64,000 nt of DNA from Augochlora pura (lineage: Eukaryota; Arthropoda; Insecta; Hymenoptera; Halictidae): the NCBI RefSeq assembly GCF_028453695.1, contig NC_135778.1:39699985-39763984 (forward strand), written 5' to 3'. Position numbers and translations under genes: made by a program. Below the pieces are notes generated by a model, which worked only from the letters and a program-made list of their open reading frames with translations, made no database searches and was not told the origin of the DNA. This document shows positions 26,601-38,010 of this stretch, piece by piece. Within the stretch, counting starts at the first letter, position 1; each line of letters begins with the position of its first letter.

Positions 26601-27280
26601 CGACTTCTACGACTATTATTATTATTGTTATTATATTATTTTTCTCAAACTGGGTATAGAAGTGTTAAAAGTTCCAAATTATCGATAATTTATCAAAAAA
26701 GGTAATATGGAACTAAATTTTTACATCCAAATCCCCGGTCACTGAAGTGCTATAGTTTCGACGAATTAAAAATGATAAATTTCTGCTCGATTCGCTCGAT
26801 TTTTCTATGAACAAATGAAACACGCTGTTTGGTTTAATATTTTTTTGTTCAATATACTTTGACCGTTTTTATCACCGACGCCGCTGCTCGAAAGAAAAGA
26901 GGAAGCAGCCGCGTTTCGCAGGGCAAAACGTGTGTCCGACGTATTGATTTCATTTAAGGGCAGCTATAGCCCGCGTACCTAGCCTAGATAATATGCGAAA
27001 AGAATTGCCGAGCGGTCGTGATCTTATGACAAAGGAGCGAGAGAAGAAAAAAAAATTGATGGTTAGAATTGACCGAACGCCTTCTATCGTTATTATATTA
27101 TTATATATTATATTATATATATTATATTATATATATTATATTATATTATTATATATATTATATATTATATATTATTGGGTCGAAGACGTGCATTGGATAC
27201 TATCCGCGGTCCTGTACATAACCTAACAAGCCTATCCATTCGACCGTTCGACTAAACCAGCGCGTGTACATCTGTTTCAG

Positions 27281-27469
27281 TGTGCAACTGCAATTTTCAC
27301 GCGAGAAAGTGCATATTCAACATGGAACTGTACAAGCTGTCCGGCCGCGTCAGCGGAGGCGTTTGTCTGCAGTGCTGGCATTTTACAGCGGGAAGACACT
27401 GTCATTATTGCCGGGAAGGTTACTACAGAGATCCGGCGAGATCGATCACGCACCGCAAGGCCTGCAAAC
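27281..27469 (+). CDS. Net: Netrin exon: laminin EGF-like repeat 2
   Basis: This 189-bp exon encodes the second laminin-type EGF repeat (domain V-2) of netrin. The acceptor is a pyrimidine-rich tract ending TTTCAG at 27280 and the donor is GTAAGT at 27470. The first two bases complete a codon begun in an unseen upstream exon (phase 1) and the last base opens a codon finished at 40281. Eight cysteines sit at residues 2, 4, 11, 29, 32, 41, 44 and 62, the full laminin-EGF set. The stretch NMELYKLSGRVSGGVC and TAGRHCHYC are hallmarks of netrin repeat 2. Two departures from the usual netrin pattern are visible: HARKCIFN where most netrins have Arg after the cysteine, and CLQCWHF where Arg-His is usual. 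In netrin-1 this repeat contributes to a basic receptor-binding surface. The upstream exon is not in the window. Confidence 0.96.
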
Positions 27470-28105
27470 GTAAGTAGCGCTTCTCTCTCCAGCTAAGACA
27501 TTAATCACCGCTAATTTTCGTGGAGGCTATCGGCCGCTGATCTATTAATCAGGCGTTTACTTGTCGAAGTTTGCTCGACTCGCCCGGCGCGTCGCTTATT
27601 TCGATTCATTGAAATTACGCTGAAAATTCGCGATTCAGTCGCTCGACACGCGAGAAAGTAAATCGCTAGCTGCAATCGACGGGGAGCGATTAATCAGATC
27701 GAGAAGTCTCGGGATACGTTATCTGGTCCGATATGTTCGCGACATTGAGGACTGGTTAGATGTCGTCGTTTATGGGGGAACATCGGAATTTTTATTTTCT
27801 ATAAGAATCGCGTTCGTCAGGGTTTCGATTAGCGTGATAATTGCATTCCTTCACGGATCTGAAACTGGTATTCTCACCAGTTAAGCGGACTCTTCTCTGT
27901 ATAACTGGTTTTGAACAGAGAGATGCATCATTGGGCCGAGAGGGTTAATAACACGAGAGTCATCCCGATAACTAAGGAGACAAACGGCTATTGTCTTGAT
28001 ACCGATTTGTTCACGGAATCTCGCCGGCGCGGCGCTACTTTTCCTACTGTCGTTTCGCTATTCCTGCGAGACCGCGATCATATATATATATTATATAAAA
28101 TTTAA

Positions 28106-28345
28106 TTAACCCTTTGCTGTTGAAGCCATTTTAAGTCTAAATCCAAAATAGCTATTTCAACCAGCTGAATTCCCATTTTATATCACTTAGTGTAATTTGT
28201 AGATATGAGATTGAGTTTTGTGACTCGTAAAATTATTGATAGTCTTTTCAATAGAAGGGTCTTTAATTATTGCAAAATTATTTCGGAGATAATATAACAA
28301 TTTTCATTCAAACCTCAGAGGCGCCTCTCGAGTGCAAAAGGTTAA
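28106..28345 (+). mobile_element. TTAA-bounded miniature element, family A
   Basis: This 240-bp element starts TTAACCCTTTGCTGTTGAAG and ends CTCGAGTGCAAAAGGTTAA. Interior matches to other A copies include AAGTCTAAATCCAAAATA and TTGTGACTCGT. Non-coding. Confidence 0.8.
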
Positions 28346-28656
28346 TATCACATTGGTCCAAGAAAGTCATTTTGACTGCTTTTTAATTCTAAGAAATTGT
28401 TAATAACTAAACAATTTCTTAGAATTTTGTGACTTTATGTACAACATATTTCGCGCTTTACCCAATCTCATCGAGTATTAAAATTTCAATTATCAATATC
28501 TTATACATCGAAGTAATAAAAAAAGTCTATAAACAAAGTTACAAAAACACAATACAGGGAAAAGAAAAACTTGTCCGATCCTATTAACAAAAATGATTAA
28601 GTGCGAACAAGTTCTAATCGTCGCAGCATAAAAAGAGCGACGATATGAAGGGTTAA
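28342..28656 (+). mobile_element. Probable second TTAA segment joined to the family A element
   Basis: Shares TTAA 28342-28345 and ends GAAGGGTTAA at 28656. It includes a perfect 17-bp hairpin (28385-28401 with 28410-28426). The left end is degenerate, so this is tentative. Confidence 0.4.
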
Positions 28657-29397
28657 AAAAAAGTAAATCTGTCCACCGTCGAGGATGTCAACGATGCGAT
28701 GGAATATCAGCGCGATCGTAATTCATAGTCTCAACAGTTAATTCAGTAGTGTCGTCCGCCCGTACCAAACAACAAATCCACTGTGCTACAATCGGCCGAA
28801 TGGAATGTAGTACGTGGAGCACAAGAGCGTACGCGCATCGGATGCGCACGATGCTGGAGGACTGCACCAGCAGCAGCACACGGTGTTTGTGCGCCGCGCG
28901 CGCGAGAGAGCATGAATACGTTCCGGCATGCTTTCTCGCGCCAGGAGATCGTTATCCCGGCGCGGTGGAAGTTCTTCTGGGTCCTCTCGACGAACTTACA
29001 TAAATCGAACTTAGAGCCCCGGGGACACCGGGAGGTGGGGGGGGGGGGATATAATCCCCGCTGGTAGCCACTTTGTAACAGTACCGGGAAACAGATGAAA
29101 TTAATAGTAATAACGGGGTAATAACTGGATTCCGCTCGCGGAACGAACGTGAGAGCAAACACCGAGAGAGAGAGAGGGAGAGAGAGAGAGAGAAGCCACG
29201 CTTGTGCTAACCGTCCGATTCACCGTAATCGAGTGTATTAAGCTGTCCCGATCGCTGCGCCGTTTCATGGGCTCCCGTGAAAAATGGTGGAACACGGGCC
29301 ACGGGAAAATCGAGTCTAACCCGACATAACCTCCGTTTTGCGCGAATGCAATTTTTCGTCATTTAAATTACCATTTTCTTGATATATATATTTTTTG

Positions 29398-29487
29398 GTA
29401 TAGTTATAGATTATACATATAGAAATGTTATAGTTATAGATTATACATATAGAAATGTTATAGTTATAGATTATACATATTGAAATT
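29398..29487. repeat. 30-bp tandem array, three copies
   Basis: TATAGTTATAGATTATACAT plus ATAGAAATGT, repeated almost perfectly. Confidence 0.88.
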
Positions 29488-29874
29488 ACTATTGATAAAT
29501 AATTAAGTTATTGATAAATAAACAGACGATTATTCTGTTTTTTAAAATTGGAAATTCTAAAAATTCTCATCCCTTGCTATTATTACGATTTAAGTATACA
29601 AGTGAATTCAGGTTATGTAATAAACATTAATGTCACGTCAAGGGGTTAAAATATATTGTCTCATCGAGCACAGTTTTTATTCAGACGCTTAGGAAGATTT
29701 CAAGGAGTATAATCGACCATACGCGAATTTTCGGCGCGCGGGAGAGTGTCGCGGCGCGGACAGAGTGCTCGTGCGCCGAAAGGGTTAAACCAGGTTACCG
29801 CGATGTTAATTACCGGCTCAAAGGCGTCGGTTCCCGCGGCAGTTCGGCGGATTTAATTCGCCCGGCGAAAGAGG

Positions 29875-29974
29875 NNNNNNNNNNNNNNNNNNNNNNNNNN
29901 NNNNNNNNNNNNNNNNNNNNNNNNNNNNNNNNNNNNNNNNNNNNNNNNNNNNNNNNNNNNNNNNNNNNNNNNNN
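29875..29974. other. Assembly gap (100 N)
   Basis: Exactly 100 N, probably a placeholder. Confidence 0.98.
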
Positions 29975-30066
29975 TTGTAATTTTCGATATTTCTATGGGC
30001 AGCTCTTTCGACTCCGCGGAATATTTTCTCTGCTTCAATGGTCTCATTAACGATTCGAGCTGTAGC

Positions 30067-30364
30067 AAAGGGCATAGCGGATTAAGATGGTCAAAACTGC
30101 CCTTAGCGATTTTTCAACGAGTCATAGACCGTTCGATAGCTGACCAATAAAAACTCATCTGTGCANNNNNNNNNNNNNNNNNNNNNNNNNNNNNNNNNNN
30201 NNNNNNNNNNNNNNNNNNNNNNNNNNNNNNNNNNNNNNNNNNNNNNNNNNNNNNNNNNNNNNNNNTGCACAGATGAGTTTTTATTGGTCAGCTATCGAAC
30301 GGTCTATGACTCGTTGAAAAATCGCTAAGGGCAGTTTTGACCATCTTAATCCGCTATGCCCTTT
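30067..30364. repeat. Perfect 99-bp inverted repeat around an N gap
   Basis: 30067-30165 and 30266-30364 are exact reverse complements as far as I can read, separated only by the 100-N gap at 30166-30265. Outside the arms the sequence diverges at once. This is either a foldback element too hard to assemble or a misjoin. Confidence 0.93.
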
Positions 30365-30939
30365 TATGCTGTGTCGATTAGCATTTATTTGTTCTTAATA
30401 ATTTTCATAATGGGAGCAGACAATTTTTGTTTATTTTATTGTAGATCATTTTACATTTATACAGAGACTATTTTATTATTTTATATATTGCTTGTAGAAA
30501 TATTAAATCAAAGATTTAATCAGCGCATTATATTTTTTGACAACTGTTCGAATCATCGTTATCCTCTCCCCATGGATATTAAGACAGCATCCCCTAGAAA
30601 ACGTATCAGCGGATGGGATATTATTTTCCCATCATCTCGACGAACTTGACCGGCCATTATTGACATCGTTCAATCAATCTTCTTCGGTGACGGCTTTCGG
30701 AAATAACAAAGCAATTTCGGTGGAGGGGGTTTATGGTGATTGCTTTATTCAATATTCGATATGTCCGAAATAATGCGGATTCCCTGCGTATTATGAGATA
30801 TAGCGTAGAATTTTTCGAAAAGCTTGGCGGATTCGACGAGCCGTGGGTGTTTTATCGATTGGAAACAACAATCAGGGTGAACGGCCATTGCATTTCGTAG
30901 ATTTTTTGAGGACCAGTCTATAGCTACTGTTCTTTTGCT

Positions 30940-30992
30940 ATTATCATTATTATCGCTACATCATTATTATCATTATATCATTATTATCACTA

Positions 30993-31049
<57 letters not shown>

Positions 31050-31090
31050 ATCATTATTATCTATATTATTATTATTATTATTACTATAAA
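30940..31090. repeat. ATT/ATC microsatellite
   Basis: A long run of ATT with ATC interruptions. Confidence 0.9.
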
Positions 31091-32092
31091 TCATTCTTCT
31101 CCACATAGTCCATCACTAATTAATTATCGATTTAATTGCATTCCGTGCAATTGTATTATTCGAATTTACGAAACGAAGCAATTAAAGGACAGCACCGAAT
31201 TGTTAACTAAATATACACAGGTCGACTGCTATTATTACCAAATTGTTTCTGTTTAATTTAAAATCCTATCGTTCGCCGTGTTAACCCTTTATACTCGCAG
31301 CCATTACAACCGCAAACCTGAAATAAGTATACATTGTACAATGTATAATGGCATACTTTACATTATCGTACAACGTGTAACTGTTTATTTTATACTATTA
31401 TACAATAACAATAATTTTAATCATTAATAATAACAATTTTAACCCCTCCGTTATTCTTCACGTTATCGTATCAATTTTCACATTACACACATTCACCGCG
31501 GTATACAGAAATCGTTTCATACGTGTCCGCCCCAGTGTTTCGTTTCACCCTCGAGCTCGATTTTCTATTTTTCCGTTCCGTTTAAACGAAGAACAGAGTC
31601 GCCTCTCGATCCCGAGACTGAACAGATCACCCCTTTGATCCCGTTGATCCTGCCGATTCGAAACACGATTTCTTCCAGACCAAAATACTCGGATTTTTAC
31701 ATATAACTTGGGGAACAGGGAGGAAGAGGGGGGAGGGGTAGAAGGAAGAGGGGGGAGAGGAACAGAGAAGAAAAGAAAACGAGAGGAATCCTTTGCAGAG
31801 AGAGAGAGAGAGAGAGGCGGCATTTCTTCTGAAAGGGTGGTTTTCGGCGGGGGGAGTGGGGGGGAGAAGAGACGTGCACAGGAGGGGGAACTGTTCGGGC
31901 TTCGACGGATCGACATTATCGGAGAGCAACCCGCGCGCGCGGCCCAAGTTTACTCGAGGGAAATCAGCCCGATAATCCGATTAATAAATTGGCTGGCGTC
32001 CACGTGCCGTGTATGCGCCCGATCGTTGTTCCTCGATTTAATTGACTATCTTTCCTACGCGATCCGTTTATTGCCCGAGTGCCGCCTGCTTC

Positions 32093-32360
32093 GTCCTCTC
32101 CTCGATCTCTCTCTCTTTCTTTCGCTCTTTCGCGCTTTCTCTTCCCTTTTCTCTTTTTCTTTAGCTCATTAGCTCCTTCTTTATTTCTCTATCTCTTCCC
32201 CTTTTTCTTTTTCTCTTGCTCTTTCTGTATTTCTATCTCTCTCTTGCTCTTGCCCTTTCTTTATTTATATCTCTCTCTTTCTCTTTCTGTCTCTATTTCT
32301 CTCTTACCCTTTCTCTCTTTCTCTCTCTTTCTCTCTTTTTCTCTCTTTCTCTCTCTCTAG
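32093..32360. repeat. Pyrimidine tract of CT and CTTT units
   Basis: About 265 bases with few purines. The Leu/Ser/Phe-rich open frame over it is a product of composition. Confidence 0.88.
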
Positions 32361-34448
32361 CTTGAAATTTACGGACCCCCGTTTTTATTACGGCAATATC
32401 AAGCGGCGTTCCGTCGCGTTTCGTTCGGAAATTCGAAATATATATAGTATACATAAAAATCCACGATCGCGCGCGTAATTTACTCGCATTTATAGTTTTT
32501 TTTCCGCTGCGGAAGAAACCGGAACCGCGTTCCGTACGTATAGCTATATATATAAATAGTTATAGCTGGTATATACAAGTTACATATTATAAATAATTAT
32601 AGCTAGTATATATCGCTATATATTATAAATATTTATAGCTAGTACATATAGCTATAGCTATATGCAGTACAGAGAATACATATTAAGGAAAAATAGTAAC
32701 TTAATTACGAAAACTCTCTATTCTCGCAAAATTGACCCGTGCCTAATCAATTTAAACTAATTTAATCGTCTCATAATTTAAAATTATTACCTTGCCAATA
32801 AACATTTCCTTACCCATAAACATTGCATTGGCAATTGTAATTCACATCATGCCACAACGATCGCGTAGCCCTATTTATTAACCAACCTTTAAGTAGCAGA
32901 ACACCTTATTAATTAATATTAAGCAACTTATTATAAATAAATAAATTAATTAATTAATTTCACTCACGTGAAATGCGTTATTCGACCATCGTCGACACTT
33001 TGATCGAGCATATCTCGCGTTATTTATTATCGAAGTATCGCTCTACGTTGCCGAAATCCCGCGTCGACGAGTATTTTCGTTTGCCTTCGACGCCGCGCGG
33101 CCTGTGTCCGAGGGAAACCAAATCTGGGACCGGATGTTGTTGATACACGGCAGTTTGTCGAAAGGGAGTAGGGTGCCCCCGGTTGATGTTAGAGGAGGCT
33201 GAAGAGGGACGTAGGCAGTAGTAGCGGAGTAACCATCAAACGACCCACGTGCTACCTGCTGAGAGCAAAAACAAGTGGGCGATTTCAGTATGCAAATTCG
33301 TTGCCAGATTTATCCTGCCTTCCTTCCTTACTATAAGAGTCGAGGGGGGCGGGGGGAAGAGTGAGAGAGAGCACGTGACGATTTACGTGCTTTTTTGGTA
33401 AGCAGATTCCACCGGCTATTAATACCGTCTTTCTATACTGTTTTCGCATCTGCCGTGTTCGCGCACTATCGTTGTGGATCATTGGAAACAGTGTCTATTT
33501 ATCCCTTTTTTATTTTCAGAATTTTTGTAAAGTGATTTCGGATGCTTCTTAACAATTTCAAAAGAAATTGCTATATTATGTGAATCCAAATAATTCGAAT
33601 ATTTCGTTGAACTGAGTTTGCTTTTATTTTCTAACAATTTTTATATAGAATTTCTAGGTTATGAATTTCGCGTAGGACAGATGAAAAAGCTAAAATTAAA
33701 TAAATAAATAATTCGCTCTGCATCGATAAATATATATTTTATGTGACTATAGCGTCCTACAACATCGTGCCCAAAAGAGAAACGCGAACAGTACATGGCG
33801 GAGTGCGAGAGAAATTTAATAAATCGTGAAAGTAGACTCGTATTCTCCAACCGCGTTTTCACCCTTCAACGCCGTCGGGGTATCGATATTTCGTGCGTCG
33901 CTCGGCTTAATTCTCGAAAGCCCTTTTGTAAGTTTGTTGACGCACTCGACACGCTAATGAACCATAACTGTTTTAACGTTTAAAAGAAACGATGGTAAAA
34001 CCGAGGGGGAACGACGACGTCGACGACGACGAGGATGAAACCTAGCAAGATCAACTTGACCCTCCCCGGTAATCGGCTTAAGGCGCCTTAACAATTTCAC
34101 GTAGGTACACGGATATAAATACGGCGCGCATACTTTTGCGGGACCCTAGCCTCCCTCCCTCCCTCTCTCTCTCTCTCTCTCTCTCTGGTAAGTTGAATTT
34201 ATGGCGCGGCCAGCGACGACGACTTCGCCTCTTTTACTTTCCGGACGCGTTAAACGGCTGTAATCGCGATCGGAACCGGCGGAGAACCGCCGCCTGTCCA
34301 CGGGATCGCGATGGAATCTACGGCGTTGAACGATCAGAGTGTCGAAAGATAAACAATCAGGAGTGGCTGAAATAGGGACGTCGGATTTGGAAATAGGGAA
34401 AAAGTATTTGGAAATAGTTTAAACACATCCCGTGCCATTTAGCTCGAC

Positions 34449-34668
34449 GAAACTCGGGCTCGAGCGGTCCGCATCAACGCGCGCTAAACAGCAAAACGTT
34501 ACGAGCGTAACGGCAAAAAATCAGTCCGCGAGCTCGGCTTGTTATGTTTACGTTTGGCCCAAGTATGTGTTCGCGACACAGACTCGCAATATTTATGTTT
34601 GACCCAAGTATCTGTTCGCGACACAGACTCGCGATGTTTATGTTTGGCCCAAGTAATTGTTCACAAAA
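34449..34668 (-). mobile_element. TTAA family C fragment with 45-bp units
   Basis: 34449-34489 matches 37059-37100 (GAGCGGTCCGCATCAACGCG). About three 45-bp units follow, with TTTGGCCCAAGTATGTGTTC and CGCGACACAGACTCGC. It joins the mariner fragment directly near 34665. Confidence 0.75.
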
Positions 34669-34669
34669 A

Positions 34670-35180
34670 CACATCGTACCGTTGTCCTTGGGAATATTAG
34701 CGGCAGCCCCTATCTCGCGCACACTGTATCGCGGATTTTCAGCGAGCACAGTCTCGATAATGTCCGTGTCCGTCGTTGCTGGGCGGCCGCTGCGGTCTTC
34801 GTCTTTCAACTCGAAATTGCCAGCTCTAAATTTTTTAAACCAATCGCGGACGGTCCTGATAGTCGTAGCACCGCTCTCGTAGACGGTGCAAATCTCGTCT
34901 GCAGTGTCCTTTGCGCTATTGCCTTTTTTAAAGCAACGGAGCATGACATGTCGCCAATGCTTCTCTCCAATTATCAAAGCCAATGCTTGGCTCTCCATAT
35001 TGAACGGTACAGAAAAAATGTTAAAAGAGACTTTGTCAGTAACGAAACGTACTTTGAAAGAGCTCTGGGACGACTGAAACCGTTGCCATAAACGGCTAAG
35101 AGATAAGCCTGCGTGTTTATATAAATACAACCCCTTAGAGTCGCTTATAGCGTGGCGCGGAAAGAACTTATGGGACAACA
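34670..35180 (-). pseudogene. Mariner (Tc1/mariner) transposase, N-terminal fragment
   Basis: Reading from an ATG at 34998, the minus strand encodes the N-terminal DNA-binding part of a mariner transposase: EKHWRHVMLRCFKKGNSAKD and then TVRDWFKKFRAGNFELKDED, RSGRP and a second helix-turn-helix region ending AANIPK. This is the paired-type bipartite domain that binds the inverted repeat. After about residue 107 the frame runs into the 45-bp array, so the D,D34D catalytic core is absent. The outer end at 35160-35180 reads TTGTCCCATAAGTTCTTTCC on the minus strand next to a TA. The fragment cannot encode an active enzyme. Confidence 0.88.
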
Positions 35181-36920
35181 TAATATTATAGAATGTTTTT
35201 ATACATTACGCTACGTTTTATAAATTACGCTATTTTTGCTTTGAATCGTCACAAAATTTTCCAAAATGCTTCTTAAAACAGCGCTTCGATTGTTCGTCCA
35301 AAAAATAACTGGAATTCCAGCACCGCGAAATAATAAAGATTAACATCGTGTACCAAGAAAACGAGCAAGAAAATACGCGCGAGAAAACGATGCTGCACTT
35401 CGAGAAACGATTCATTATAATACACTCGTATTATAATTCGTGGCGATACTACGCACCTTTTCCGATCGGTAATCTCGGAAACGGTCGCGTCGCGCCACCT
35501 TTTCTCGCACGGGAATATTTTACGCCGCCCGTTCTAATAATATATTCATAAATAAGCGACATCCTTTGCGCAGTTTATGCACTCGATCTCTCGCTTTGGG
35601 GCTGGTGAAAACAGGTTGTATTCGAAACACGGGCTCGAACGCCGGGGATAAATGGTCGAATTCCTACCAGGCCGTGTATCTGAAACGGTTCGACGCGTAA
35701 AGGAAGAAGAAGAAGAAGAAGGTTGTTCCCAATCGTAGACGATACAATAAATTACGAGCGAGAAGGGGGGGACAGCAGCTTACTTAAAATCCAAAATATT
35801 ATTTCTTAATGAAAACGAGCCCTTTTCGTTCTCTCGATCGCACACTGCGCGGTAAATGATGCGACGCAAACGATCCGCGAGGATATAACTGCGAAGAGAA
35901 GCGAGATTTTCCCTCCTTTTCACTTGGATTGAAATTTAATATTTTCACTTGTAGATTATTCCATGTATTTTCCATATATCAATTCATATTATATTATCAT
36001 TATTATATGTATGTAAGGAAAGCATCCTTACTTATATTAAATTTACCACGTAAATAGGTCGATAAATTAGATCTCCAATAGTATTAAGATAATTGAACGA
36101 ATAGACGTGTGGCGTTAGTGCGACAATATAAGATTGAAACAATTGATAGAAACAATTTGCACATTGAATAAATCATTATATGTATATAATAAAAGTACTG
36201 TAAAAATGTTTTTTCACTTGTAAATTACACAAGTAGATTACAACTTGTAGATTACAAAATAAAATTGGTTATGTCAAGATTATGTGCTTTAAAAATAAAT
36301 GGTTACGTCAAGATTATATGCTTGAAAAGAAAAGATTCATTTCAGAAACGAAAGACTGTAATATTTAGCGGCGAAGATTAGTGTCACGAGGTTCGCGTAA
36401 ACGGAACGCCGCGGCACGACGGACAAAACGAGGTGTCACGAGCCACGGAGAGCCCGTTGTCGCAGCTTCCCCGGGGTCGTTCGCCGGGTAAAGCGGGGCG
36501 GGCAGAGGGCGAAGTCGTGTCGTCGATTTTTTCGTCATCGATCCCTCTCGATCCTCTCAATTAACCGGGGCGTTCGTTCCGACGCGGCGGCTGCGGCTGT
36601 GGCGTTGAATGGATCGGTAACCGGTAACGAGGCGTAACGCGAGTAAAATGTAAAACGGGGCCTTGATTTACGGCCGGCGCGTACATATTTTCTTTTCGGT
36701 TTTCTCGTGGGTGTCTCGCGGTCATGTTTATATTAGCCGGCAATAAGTGACACGCCGGAATGCGACCGGTCATTTCGCCATGCCGCGAACGTGAATTACG
36801 GTGTCCCGTTGCGCTTCCTGGCCGCCGCGCCGCTCTCGTCCACCACCACTCTCGACACCGTTCGCAACACCATAGAATGTTTTGTTATACCATGAGGTGA
36901 TAGATGGAAAAATGTCTTTG

Positions 36921-37244
36921 TTAACCCTTTTAGTGACGGGCGAAAAAGCCAAATTTCACGGTTTTACCAGGGTTTGGAAAAGGGCTCAGAAAAACCAGAC
37001 GAAAAGCAATATTTACATAATTCAAAGAGCAGTGTATTAAGGACGAAATTGAGAATGAAACTCGGGCCCGAGCGGTCCGCATCAACGCGCGCTAAACAGA
37101 CCAGACTGATGTTTGTAAACAGTCGCAATACGATCCGAAATGTAGATGTCCAAGTATGTGTTCGCGACACAGACTCGCGATATTTATGTTTGGCCCAAGT
37201 AACTGTTCACGAGTCTGACTCGCTACAGTACGGGGAGGGGTTAA
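36921..37244 (+). mobile_element. Complete TTAA-bounded element, family C
   Basis: This 324-bp element runs from TTAACCCTTTTAGTGACGGG to GTACGGGGAGGGGTTAA. Its right half carries GAGCGGTCCGCATCAACGCG and two 45-bp-type units (GTTCGCGACACAGACTCGCG and TTTGGCCCAAGTAACTGTTC). No protein is encoded. Confidence 0.8.
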
Positions 37245-37400
37245 GGAAAATATCAACGATAAATAAGTGCTAATCAATGCAACCTGATAGGAATCGTAGT
37301 TCAAGTGGTTAATGTTACTTTTAAGAAATTATACCAATTGAACAATTCCTGAGTAACGTTTTACAGTAACTGCGAAGAAAATGGTACGTCAAGGGGTTAA
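37241..37400 (+). mobile_element. TTAA family B element following the C element
   Basis: It shares TTAA 37241-37244 with the C element and ends GAAAATGGTACGTCAAGGGG plus TTAA, matching the right end of the B copies at 50450-50598 and 63828-63972. Confidence 0.6.
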
Positions 37401-37865
37401 TCAATGAATCACAGTAAATGTTTCGGTTACTGTATAATAACAATTTTCCGACGATGGTGTTGCGACCCTTTGCGAGAAATCGCGTCCAGACGGTTTTTGT
37501 ATCTCTCGTGCACGCGTCGGACGCCGAGCGTGTTGGGGCTTCGACCACCGTTGAAATCTGCGGCCGACGTTCTCTCGATGTTTCCCGTTCGGATGAATTG
37601 TTCGATTAAATCCACGCGCCGATTCGAAAGCCGGCCACTCGAGCAGTTCGCACGTTGCGCGCGGTGTCTCTCTCTCTCTTTTTTTTTTTTTAATCGAGTT
37701 CAACCGTGTCTCCATCCCTTTGTTCGCGGGTTCGTAGACGCAACCGGTACAATTCTTCCCTTTTTTTCATACCCCGGCTCGATCGTTGAACGCAGAATTT
37801 TATGCACTCGCGGCTCGAATTGCTCTAAAGGGTAATTTGCAATTTTGGATTCAAGGTGTTTTTCT

Positions 37866-38010
37866 TATATAATTTATTATAATTATTGATCTGAAAATTA
37901 TAATTATTGATCTACAAATTAGAATTAGTGATCTTAAAATTAGAATTGTTGATTTGAAAATTTTAATTATTGATCTGAAAATTCTAATTATCGATCGTAA
38001 AATTATGATT
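37866..38010. repeat. ~20-bp AT-rich tandem array
   Basis: Repeats of AATTATTGATCTGAAAATT, about seven copies. Confidence 0.82.

Larger units (their letters stand above)
1..27280. other. Gene-poor region upstream of the first visible netrin exon
   Basis: No conserved protein is encoded here on either strand. Open frames are short, mostly low-complexity, and overlap AT-rich or CpG-rich repeats. Because the first visible netrin exon begins in phase 1 and the upstream laminin-N domain is missing, at least the right-hand part of this region is probably intron. CpG-rich patches (about 1380-1870, 2600-3350, 8580-8860, 11330-11640, 12690-14060, 24640-24860, 25400-26300) could hold unrecognised promoters or non-coding exons. 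Repeats with clear structure are listed separately; the remaining stretches (for example 3350-3650, 4380-4880, 9200-9650, 16030-16840, 20870-21480, 23760-24980) show nothing I can identify. Confidence 0.6.

Noticed and set aside
27264..27473. Second plus-strand frame overlapping the EGF repeat 2 exon
   Set aside because: Wrong frame; it lacks the laminin-EGF cysteine pattern.
31545..32360. Ser/Leu/Phe-rich frames near the pyrimidine tract
   Set aside because: Low-complexity translation of CT and purine tracts.
34544..35091. Plus-strand frames across the mariner fragment
   Set aside because: They mirror the minus-strand transposase and array; only the minus strand shows mariner motifs.
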